Positions 29,865 to 37,819 of a stretch of 64,000 bases of DNA are shown piece after piece. The notes beneath the pieces were generated by a model that did no database searches, was not told the origin of the DNA, and was given only the letters and a program-made list of their open reading frames with translations. This DNA is from Variovorax sp. E3. GTDB lineage: Bacteria > Pseudomonadota > Gammaproteobacteria > Burkholderiales > Burkholderiaceae_C. Both the position numbers and the translations under genes were made by a program. The stretch covers positions 85,541 to 149,540 of the forward strand of contig NZ_MOWM01000002.1 in the NCBI RefSeq assembly GCF_016082275.1, written 5' to 3'. How positions within the stretch are numbered: the stretch's first letter is position 1; each line of letters opens with the position of its first letter.

Positions 29865-30364
29865 GCGCCTGGCTTAGGGCCGGGCTCGGGATCGGGGTCA
29901 TTCGGGGCGACGCCCACGCCGACGGGGTGCCTTGCTCCGCGAATGTCCCCCGCTTCGCTCCTCCTTTATTTCGCTGCGCAAGACACCCCATCGACGTGAG
30001 CGCTCAGCGCCGTTGGTGACTGGCGCGGCATGACGCGCGTGAGGCTTTGCGCGCGGCGCGTTGCGTTGCCGAAGCTGCATTTGTTGGCGCTCGTCGGGAC
30101 TTCGTGCGGCACGAAACCGGCACCACGTTGCGCTCTTCTCTACAGTGGTTGCCCCTGCCACTCAAAACCCCAACAAGGGGACACGGAAGGCGCTACACAC
30201 ACAACACCCACCACTGAATGTTTGAAGGCTGCTTGCCTCGCGGCAGGTTGTCGGTGCGAAAGCAGCGATGCGAATGCGAGGTATCAAAGGCGACGCCAGG
30301 GTGTTACTAGCACCCCGGCCGTCTAACCAAAGACGTGCAACCACCTCTAAAGGAGCGCACAAAA
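29865..30364 (+). other. Intergenic stretch: structured repeat copy and a stem-loop-rich leader
   Basis: No gene is visible. It holds the first copy of the structured repeat (29913-30000) and, further on, a leader running into the small gene at 30365. That leader can form at least three short hairpins: CCCC-aacaa-GGGG at 30168-30180, GGGTG-ttactag-CACCC at 30299-30315 and CGTCT-aaccaa-AGACG at 30320-30335, the last 13 bases before an AAAGGAG ribosome binding site at 30349-30355. Such stacking near a start codon suggests cis-acting RNA control. An open frame at 30030-30326 has unlikely composition and was not called. Confidence 0.5.
29913..30000 (-). repeat. Structured repeat, copy 1 (left flank of the accessory island)
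   Basis: An imperfect inverted repeat with about 22-base arms (29913-29934 and 29979-30000), whose few differences are C/T exchanges that would still pair as G-U in RNA, encloses a 42-44-base core (about 29935-29978). The core is identical to that of copy 2 at 36799-36890 but in the opposite orientation. Inside the core, GCGAA and TTCGC can form an inner stem. The outer arms of the two copies are unrelated in sequence, yet each is self-complementary. Confidence 0.8.
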
Positions 30365-30637
30365 ATGGCTACCAAGACTATAGCCCGGCCCCGCACGCCG
30401 GTATCCCCCGATGGAACCGCCCACCAAGACCCGGCGGACCTCCTCGAAAACACACTCGCCCACCTCGAAGCCCTGCTGTGGGTCAGCCACGGGGAAGGCA
30501 TCGACTGGTGCACCGGGGATGGGCCCCGGCAATTGGACAACCTGCTTTGGCTTGCGGCGAAGCTGGCGCGGGAGGCGGGGGAGTTGTTTCAGTTGAACGA
30601 GAAGGCGCGGCGTGGGACGGCTGAGGCCGGCAGTTAG
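30365..30637 (+). CDS. Small hypothetical protein with structured leader
   Basis: 90 residues, soluble, with no signal peptide. The N-terminal 20 residues are Pro/Thr-rich and disordered; the rest is predicted helical, with LLENTLAHLEALLWVSHG and a second helix LDNLLWLAAKLAREAGELFQL, separated by a GIDWCTGDGP turn. I do not recognise the family with certainty. It has an excellent ribosome binding site (AAAGGAG at 30349-30355, nine bases before the ATG at 30365), which makes expression credible. It stands alone between a structured leader and the island genes. A two-helix protein of this size could be a regulatory or antitoxin-like partner, but nothing proves it. Confidence 0.65.
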   Translation: MATKTIARPRTPVSPDGTAHQDPADLLENTLAHLEALLWVSHGEGIDWCTGDGPRQLDNLLWLAAKLAREAGELFQLNEKARRGTAEAGS

Positions 30638-31095
30638 CGGGCGGTCTGCGGGCCGCGGATTTCGCGGGCCGGCCTGGGCAACGGGATACTTTCGGGCACG
30701 ATGGTCGAGGCCGTCGCGATGGAGTGAGTTCGGCTCGTTTGAAGTCGTTTGTGAGGCGGCTCTCAGTGGCAGCTATGCGCTCTATGCTGATAGTCGACAG
30801 ACTATGCGAGCATCCGCTTTGCGGAGGGACGCTTCGTTGATGCATCCGCTGCAAATTGCCGGGGTCGGCCAAAAGCGGCTCGCTCATGGGCGGCCGAAAT
30901 CCTCCAACTCTGCAAGGGCCACGTTTTAGCTTCAAGTCAACCTCTTGATCAGCCAAGCAGGCCGGCAGCCCCTTCAGGACACAAGATCCGACTCAAAGTC
31001 TTTGCAACGGTCACTATGGGCCTCCAGCCAGAATGCGGATATCGTTTGTTACGGTGTGTGTCAAAATCGCCAAAAAAGAGGCAGGAGATTTTTGT
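30638..31095 (+). other. Intergenic stretch before the nitrilase gene
   Basis: About 460 bases without a convincing gene. Base composition changes here: GC-rich up to about 30700, then increasingly AT-rich, marking the left junction of the transferred segment. Short dyads occur near 30640-30680. The last part holds the nitrilase gene's ribosome binding site (AGGAG at 31083-31087). I saw no integrase, transposase or tRNA end. Confidence 0.4.
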
Positions 31096-32883
31096 ATGGT
31101 GCGCATCATTGAGGTCGACCTCGGTCGGCTTGGCTTGCGGTTTCCCCGCTCCGAGGTAGGCATGGTCATCGCGCAGCCGTATGTCAAGTTCTCCAACGTG
31201 GAGCCCTTTCCGCTTCTGCCGAAGTTTCGCGACGGCGCCCTTGCCGGCATCGATGCAACGCTCGCAATCGCGCTCAACACCGACCATGGTGCAGAAAAGA
31301 CGCACTTCACCGTTTTTCCTGAATGCACATTGCCAGGGCTCGAAGGGTTCGACCGGATCAACGCAGCGATGACTGCGGACAGTTGGCCGGCTGGCACGGT
31401 GGTCATTGGTGGTTTTGAGGGACTCACGCCTGCTCAGTTCACTGAACTTGTTGGTCGACCGGGAACCACATACGACCACGACGGGAACTCGTTGACACGA
31501 CTCCATGAGGATCACTGGGTGAATTGCTGCGTCACATGGGCAAAGGTCGGCGCCGGTGATGTGCGTTCCTGGATTCAGCCCAAAATCGAGCCGGCTGGTG
31601 TCGAGCTGAACGTTCCCAATGAGCGCATGTTCAAAGGTCGCTCGATCTTTAGGTTTAGGGGGACTTACGCAGACACGCATGCTCCCTACCAATTCGCTAC
31701 TCTCATCTGCTTTGACTGGATTGGGGTCCGCGATGAGCGTCGCATCTGGGAATGGCTGCTTCGGGATATCGAGCAAGCCGCGAGCGTGAACCAGGCACAA
31801 CTGCCGTTGACTTGGCTGTTCGTGGCGCAGTGCAATCCAGAACCCTCGCATACCTCGTTCATGGCCCAAGTACAGCCGTTCTTCAGCGCTGTGGATTTCC
31901 CAGGTGTGCTGCGCGAGGACACATGTCTAGTCATGGCGAACGTAGCTGGAAACGCCGTTCCTGGCGGTGCTGCGCAATATGGTCGTTCGGCCGTTATCTT
32001 CGCGACCGGAAAGTTCCAGAAGGCGGAGAGCTTGCCCACATTCTGTGGTGGAGGTCCGATCCAGAGGCCAGGTAATCCGCTGGAGAACTATCGTGACGCT
32101 GTGTTTCGCGAGCGAGGAGCGTGCATCCACTCGTTTCGTCAACTCAATCCAGGGGCCCTTCCGGCTGGAGCAGCGGGGAAACGGTTCGCGCTTGCCGACG
32201 CGGCCGTTCACCCATTTCCTGGGACCAACGACCCGCGAGCACCCGCGAGGCTCGTTCCAGCGGCCGTAAAGTGGGTGAACGACGAACTGGATGACCCTCA
32301 GAAGTCACTAGCGGTGAAGTTCCCGACATGGCCCTTGGCAGGCGCAGTTGGCATTGCGCATCAGCGGTCAGTTGACGTGTTGCGATGGCTGCCATCACCA
32401 GCGCTGAGCAGAGCGATTTTGATAGCAAGTCCTGGCACCAAGGCCTGCGCGGATGAGTGGGAAAAGAAACAAGGTAACGCGGTCAAACATGTCTTAAACA
32501 CGTTTTCAATCCTGGATGTGGCGCAATACCCGACGCAATTCCATGCACTGGGTCCGCACGCTTCGATATTCCGTGGCGACATTGGCATTGAGGTCGTTGC
32601 TGTGAGTGGTCGGAGCCACGAGGAATGCAACGAGCACATTGCCAGCCAGGCACTCGTGCATCGAGGGCAACTGCTTGTGGTGAGTCGAGATGAAGAAAAC
32701 ACATCTTGGAACCCGAGGTTTGGACGATTCCTCGATCAGGGCGCAGAGAAGAAGTCGGAGGTCAACATCACAGATCCAAGGAGCGCGGTTATTCAGATTG
32801 GCTTCCAAGATTTTCTCCGGGCATATCAAGAAGCTGCCAACGAAGCAGCATTGAGAGGGGCAATTGATGCTGCAATCTCCTGA
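31096..32883 (+). CDS. Nitrilase-fold (carbon-nitrogen hydrolase) protein of the accessory island
   Basis: 595 residues. The first 300 residues have the order and spacing of the nitrilase/CN-hydrolase catalytic triad: Glu76 in TVFPECTLPG, Lys163 in WIQPKIEPAG and Cys205 in ATLICFDWIG. These enzymes attack nitriles, amides or N-acyl groups through the Cys. The C-terminal 290 residues form a second alpha/beta region (blocks such as LSRAILIASPG and DIGIEVVAVSG) that I do not recognise. The length is about twice that of plain nitrilases. The ATG at 31096 is chosen because AGGAG lies eight bases upstream; an ATG at 31033 has no such site. The stop overlaps the ATPase gene by 17 bases, so both are translationally coupled. 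Low GC and mixed codon use point to horizontal transfer. A likely effector enzyme; inference. Confidence 0.8.
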   Translation: MVRIIEVDLGRLGLRFPRSEVGMVIAQPYVKFSNVEPFPLLPKFRDGALAGIDATLAIALNTDHGAEKTHFTVFPECTLPGLEGFDRINAAMTADSWPAGTVVIGGFEGLTPAQFTELVGRPGTTYDHDGNSLTRLHEDHWVNCCVTWAKVGAGDVRSWIQPKIEPAGVELNVPNERMFKGRSIFRFRGTYADTHAPYQFATLICFDWIGVRDERRIWEWLLRDIEQAASVNQAQLPLTWLFVAQCNPEPSHTSFMAQVQPFFSAVDFPGVLREDTCLVMANVAGNAVPGGAAQYGRSAVIFATGKFQKAESLPTFCGGGPIQRPGNPLENYRDAVFRERGACIHSFRQLNPGALPAGAAGKRFALADAAVHPFPGTNDPRAPARLVPAAVKWVNDELDDPQKSLAVKFPTWPLAGAVGIAHQRSVDVLRWLPSPALSRAILIASPGTKACADEWEKKQGNAVKHVLNTFSILDVAQYPTQFHALGPHASIFRGDIGIEVVAVSGRSHEECNEHIASQALVHRGQLLVVSRDEENTSWNPRFGRFLDQGAEKKSEVNITDPRSAVIQIGFQDFLRAYQEAANEAALRGAIDAAIS

Positions 32884-35800
32884 GACAAAGATTCTTTCGT
32901 CCAAGCTTCGAGAGGTACTTTTGAAGCAGATGAACGGGGCTGAATTCGTCGAAGTAGCACTTAGAGAGGAGCGTCTGCCAGTTCTTCTGATGTTGCGTGA
33001 TCACGCGGTGACGGCATTCGCAATTGGAGAGGAGGCCGACTACGAGCCGCTCTACGATGCGTTCAAGAAGCACTACATGAAGCGCAGCGCAGAGTGGTCG
33101 GCGAAGGATGTTTCTTTCGTCTTCTGTCTGCCGGACGGCGTGTCCGTTCACGAAGAATTCTGTTCCCGAGTCGAGGTCGATGTTTACTTCTGTAGGAAGT
33201 ATGTCGTTCAATTGGAGCGGGACCTGCACGCCAGCTTAGCCCGCTTGCCGTTCCTCCCGCTTTCTCCTGTTTCTGGTGCCCCCACGCGTCCACCGTCAGC
33301 CCAGACACTGCTCTCTCAGCGGAGCATGAAGGCCGCACTAGCGTCGGCCTTGGTGTTGCCAGCGCGCCTGAGCGCCGAGTCAATTCTTGATGCGAGCCTC
33401 GCTGGCCAGTACGGCCAACCGCACAAGGTCGACGGGTCCACGGCAGACGCACAGGGTCAAGGAGCAGAAGAGCGAGCTCATGCAACGCTCAAGTCAATCT
33501 CCATTCAGAACTTCCGTGCCTATCGAACCAAGAAAGAGTTTACGCTGGGGACAGCGGTTACTGTGCTCTACGGGCCCAACGGCTTCGGAAAAACATCCTT
33601 CTTCGATGCGGTCGATTTCGCAGCAACCGGAGGCGTCAGACGCCTTAACAAGGCCAGTGCAGGCTTCGCTAAGGCTGCAAAGCACCTCGATAGCGGAGAG
33701 GAGCCAACCGTGGTTTCGCTCACTCTTGAGCGAGACGGCAAGCCATACGTAGTTACAAGAACCCTCGCTGACCCGAGCAATGCTCACGTCGATGGACGGT
33801 TGACCAATCGAAAGGATGTCCTGAGTCTGTTGACTGGGGGCGAGTCATCCTCGGCGGACCGCCTTGAGAACATGGTGGCGGTGTTCCGCGCAACTCATCT
33901 TTTTAGTCAGGACAGCCAGGAGTTAACACAAGATGTGGCCGAGAAGTGCGAACTACCGGCGGACATTGTCTCGCGCATGCTGGCTTTTGAGGATTACGTC
34001 GGTGGAGTGAAGAAGACCAACGAGGTTCTGAAGCTGGCACGTCAGCGAATCACACAGGCGAAGAAACGAGCGAGCGATGCGCGACAGGTCGTTGAGACGG
34101 AAGCCAAGGAGCTTGCGCGTCTGGAGGGACTTGCAACAGCTGAGGCTTCACCTGACCAGCTTGATGCCCGCTTCAAAGAGCTTAAGCAGGCTATCACCTC
34201 GGCTGGCTTCGAAATTTCTGGCATCGAGGTCCGAGACACGCGGGGGGGTGCGAGCGATGCTGGATGCCGCAGCGGTTGAGGCCGCAGCGAGGAAGGCCGC
34301 TGCGACGGACGCGCTCGACCGCGTCGGCAAGCTCAAAGACTTGAAGGAGAAACTCGAACCGCTGCGCGCTCGTCTTGAGGAACGGACTCGCGAGACCACA
34401 AATACGGAAGAGGCAGCCAAGACGTCCGCAGAAAACCTAGCTGCACTAGCAAGTGACTTGGCCGGGAAGAAGGTTGCAGAACAAAGTGCTCAGAACGCGC
34501 GGGATTGGCTGCGCTGGGCCATCTGGAAACAGCCTGAACATGCGCGCCTGTCGGCGGAATTTCATACGCTGACGGATGGTCTGACGGGGCTGGAAGTTAA
34601 GTTGGGGCAACAGGTGCAGGCCCAGGCAGCAGCGCTGAGCGCACAGCAATTGGCTTCAGTGACCGTCCAGCGCCTTCAGGCTGTTCTCACAGCAGCGTGC
34701 GAATCGAGTCTTCGCGTCCGCAGCATTCACAATCGGTACGCCGTTTGGCAGCTCTCTGTGCCACGGCTTCTCGCCGCGATAGCGTACGAGGGCGAGTTGA
34801 ATCGCTCAATTGAATCGAAACGACTGCAAGTCGGCGAGATACAGCAAACCGTGCTCGCACAGGAGCTTCTGATCGCACGCGTGGAGCGAGAGTGGAGCAC
34901 AGCAAGGAGCAGCGACTCATCACTAAAGAAACTAATTGCAGAGATGCGCACGCATATCGATGGAGCGACATGCATTCTCTGCGGACATAACCACGGAAGC
35001 GAAGAGGCGCTTCTGGCTGCAATCGACAGGCGCATGGAGCATGGCGACCTAGTGGTTCGCCTGAGTGAATCGTTAGGCATAGAGAAGAGCAAGTTACAAG
35101 CGCAGGTTGCTTTGCATCAGGGGACGTTGGACCAGCTCGCGCAGGACGAGCAAAAGCTTCGTTTGACCCGAGACGAACGTGCTCAATTGGAGCTGCAGCG
35201 GTCGGATATTGAAGACTCGTTGGAGGAGCTGGGTTTTGCAAGAACCGGCGATGTGTCCGAGCCGTTCGCTCAAAAGAAGGAACAGTTGCTGGCTGCCGAG
35301 CAGGCAGCTTCACAGGCCTTCGCCGAGGCCAAGAAAGCTCTTGCCGCTGCCGACAAGATTTTGGAGGATGTCGCGACTGACGGGCAGAACCTCGAACGTG
35401 AGCGCAACGCCGCAGCTTTAGCGCTTGAAGTGGCCAAGCGTCAGCTCAATGACTTGCTTGCAGAGGCGCGCCGCGGAGCGATAAGCCTTGAACTTGGACA
35501 AGTCGCACTGAAGCAAAGGCACCAAGAAGCAGAAGCACAGGTTGTGCAGGCAAGCGCTGCAGTGCAAGAAAGTAGCATTGCGTTGGAATCACGCAAGCCT
35601 ATCGATGCGACCGCCAAAGCGAATCTTGTTACGGCACGAACGAATCAGCGGCAGGCAACGGCAGCTTGGAACACGTGCCAGACTGCGGTGCAGCAGGAGC
35701 TTGCCGCTCTGAGTGCTTCGAGTTTCGGCAGCGCCGCGACTGAGGACGAGCTTCTGAGACATCTTCAGGCGGCGATAACGCGGGAAGCCAATGCCGCCAG

Positions 35801-36482
35801 CCTTCGTAACCGAGTTTCAGAGGTTGAAGTCGCGGTGGATACCGCCGCTACCTCAGCAGCCTTTGAGAACCTTCGGAGCCGAATCGCAGCCAGCCAGAAG
35901 CTGGCTGGGGAGGCGGACGCAGTGGTCGTGCAACACGAGCCCTGGGTGAAGTACTTTGAAGATGTTGCGAAATTGCTGGAAGATCAGCAGGGGTTTGCGA
36001 CAGAGCACTTCATCAACGAGTATGGGCCGCGCACTGCGGTGATTCAGCAGCGACTTCGGCCCGTCTATGGCTTCGGCGACATCGAGGTATCCAGCAACGG
36101 TACTGCTATCGGGATTCGAGTCCGGCGCAAAGGCGTAGAGCTCCGTCCGACAGACTACTTCAGCCAGTCGCAAGTGCAGACTCTAGTTCTCGGCTTGTTC
36201 CTCACGGCTTGCAGTTCACAGACTTGGTCGGGCTTCTCATCCATCATGATGGACGACCCCGTGACGCACTTCGATGACCTGAATACATACGCGTTGCTCG
36301 ACTTGGTTTCGGGACTGCAAAGCTCTCCAGAGGACGCGCGGCAGTTCGTCATTTCGACCTGCGATGAGAAGCTTCTACAGCTTGCGCGGCAAAAATTCCG
36401 CCACCTCGGAACGGCAGCTCGCTTCTATCGGTTTTCAGCCATTGGCGCCGATGGTCCCATGGTGAGTGAGATCCCCGCCTGA
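32867..36482 (+). pseudogene. Rad50/SMC-like ATPase with zinc hook and N-terminal extension; one frameshift
   Basis: Corrected length 1204 residues. Residues 1-205 are an unusual N-terminal domain (SFVFCLPDG, CRKYVVQLERDL, LARLPFLPL). An ABC/SMC head follows with IQNFRAY and Walker A GPNGFGKTS (236-244), then long coiled coils, a zinc hook CILCGH (Cys702, Cys705) close to the middle, a second coiled coil, and the C-terminal head with a Q-rich signature FSQSQVQTLVLG and Walker B SIMMDDPVTHFDD. This is the plan of Rad50/SbcC and of SMC-type defence ATPases that sense DNA structures. The frame breaks at a run of seven G (34242-34248); removing one G joins the halves. ATG at 32867 overlaps the nitrilase stop by 17 bases. 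Confidence 0.85.
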
Positions 36483-36913
36483 AAGAGGACGCAGGAGCAA
36501 CCACCAGCACGAAGAGCACCCTCATGCCAAGCACCTGCTTTCAGGCAAGTCCCTGGACATGCTCAGCCGGCTGCTCAGGATTGACACATGTCGGTCGACC
36601 AATTCGCCGGAATGTCAGCACGCAGGCTGGAGTCGACACTGAACGCAGTCGTGTCATGTCGGCTGTAGCCAATGTCGGGCCTTCGGAGTTTTGCTTGTTC
36701 CGTGCCGATCTCTCGCAAATGTTCAGCGCAGCGCCCGCGCGTGCCAATCTGCAGTTCGCTACAACGGTCAAACCCTCAGCACCACAGCCGCACTCACCGT
36801 GCGCAGGGCACCGGGTACTCCCCGCAGCGAAATAAAGGAGGAGCGAAGCGGGGGACATTCGCGGAGGGGAGTACCCGGTGTCCTGTGCACTCGCCCTGAA
36901 GGAACCGGAAAAC
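36483..36913. other. Intergenic stretch right of the island: possible IS end remnant and repeat copy 2
   Basis: No gene is visible. Three related short motifs occur: TGACACATGTCGG (36582-36594), its inverted relative CCGGAATGTCAG (36608-36619) and GTGTCATGTCGG (36651-36662). Multiple short terminal repeats of this kind are seen at the ends of some insertion sequences such as the IS21 group, so this may be a remnant of one; confidence is low. The right part is the second structured repeat (36799-36890). GC rises again after about 36790. Confidence 0.35.
36799..36890 (+). repeat. Structured repeat, copy 2 (right flank of the accessory island)
   Basis: A 25-base left arm (36799-36823) and a 25-base right arm (36866-36890) pair with only three mismatches, enclosing a 42-base core (36824-36865) that is the exact reverse complement of the core of copy 1 at 29935-29978. 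The arms differ completely from those of copy 1. One arm ends 24 bases before the stop of the dehydrogenase gene at 36914, so its transcript could form a long terminal hairpin. Confidence 0.85.
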
Positions 36914-37810
36914 TCAGCGCAGCGCCTCGACCAGATCCAGCACCATCCGGTCCCCACCAAACTTCTCGACCCCTTGCGTCAGCAGCGCATCCACAGCCAG
37001 CGCAATGCCATGCCCGGCAGACGACTGCTCCGCCATGTCGTTGTAGTACCCCAGGTCCTTCTTCGCGTTCGCCATCGAGAACTTCAGCGAATCGGTGCTG
37101 CCCGTCAGCAGCTTGGGCTTGACGCGTTCCAGTGCCACGCCATTGCCACCGCCCTTGGCCAGCACGTCGACGAACACATCGGGCGCCACGCCCGCGCGCT
37201 GCGCGCACGCTGCAGCCTCGCACAGCAACGCCACCGTCCCCAGCGACACGAAGTTGTGCAGCAACTTCATCGCATGGCCGGCACCGATGCCGCCCACATG
37301 CGTGACGTTCTCGGCAAAGCAGCGCAGCAGCGGCAGGCACGACGCCAGCACCTCCGCATCGCCGCCCACCAGCAGGTTCAGCCGGCCCTCGGCCGCTTCC
37401 TTGGCCGTGCGCGTCATCGGCGCATCGATGAACTTGCCGCCCTTGGCGCTCACCGCCTCGGCCACCTTGGCGGTGGAAGCAGGCACCGCCGTCGAGCAGT
37501 CGATCACCACCGTGCCCGGGCGCAGCGTGCTCAGCGCGCCGGCGTCGCCCAGCATCACCGCTTCGACCTGCGGCGTGCCCGTGACGCACAAGATCAGCAC
37601 GTCGACCTGCGCGGCCAGCGTGGCCACGTCCTTCACCGACGTGGCGCCCGCCTTCAGCAGGCCGTCGATCGGCTGGTTGCCCGCGTGCTCCAGCACCGTG
37701 AGCTGGTGGCCGTGCTTGACGATGTTGCTGGCAATGCCGTGGCCCATCAGGCCGACGCCGACGAGGCCGACTTTGCGTGGGGTTTGTTTTTGTTGTTCAG
37801 TGGTGGTCAT
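36914..37810 (-). CDS. NAD(P)-dependent beta-hydroxyacid dehydrogenase (3-hydroxyisobutyrate dehydrogenase family)
   Basis: 298 residues. The N-terminal Rossmann fold has GLVGVGLMGHGIASN (15-29, GxGxxG), the substrate-binding block DAPMTRTAKEAAEGRL (a relative of the family's DAPVSGG), and the catalytic Lys in GHAMKLLHNFV. The family oxidises 3-hydroxyisobutyrate, tartronate semialdehyde-type or 2-hydroxyglutarate-type acids; the exact substrate is open. It is the last gene of the nine-gene catabolic operon, nine bases after the aldehyde dehydrogenase gene, and probably handles the product of amidase and aldehyde dehydrogenase. Confidence 0.9.
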   Translation of the reverse strand: MTTTEQQKQTPRKVGLVGVGLMGHGIASNIVKHGHQLTVLEHAGNQPIDGLLKAGATSVKDVATLAAQVDVLILCVTGTPQVEAVMLGDAGALSTLRPGTVVIDCSTAVPASTAKVAEAVSAKGGKFIDAPMTRTAKEAAEGRLNLLVGGDAEVLASCLPLLRCFAENVTHVGGIGAGHAMKLLHNFVSLGTVALLCEAAACAQRAGVAPDVFVDVLAKGGGNGVALERVKPKLLTGSTDSLKFSMANAKKDLGYYNDMAEQSSAGHGIALAVDALLTQGVEKFGGDRMVLDLVEALR

Positions 37811-37819
37811 GGGTGGGTG

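Noticed and set aside
30030..30326. 98-codon open frame before the small orphan gene
   Set aside because: Cys/Arg-rich, no ribosome binding site, and it overlaps the predicted leader hairpins.
30640..30690. GC-rich dyad after the small gene, considered as an intrinsic terminator
   Set aside because: Arms pair poorly and there is no T run.
31033..31095. Upstream ATG for the nitrilase gene adding 21 residues
   Set aside because: No ribosome binding site before it, whereas AGGAG precedes the ATG at 31096; the extra residues add nothing to the fold.
31096..36482. Calling the nitrilase/ATPase pair a Lamassu or Wadjet system
   Set aside because: No separate LmuC-like or JetABD genes are present, and the hook and N-terminal extension do not by themselves match those families; only a profile search could assign it.
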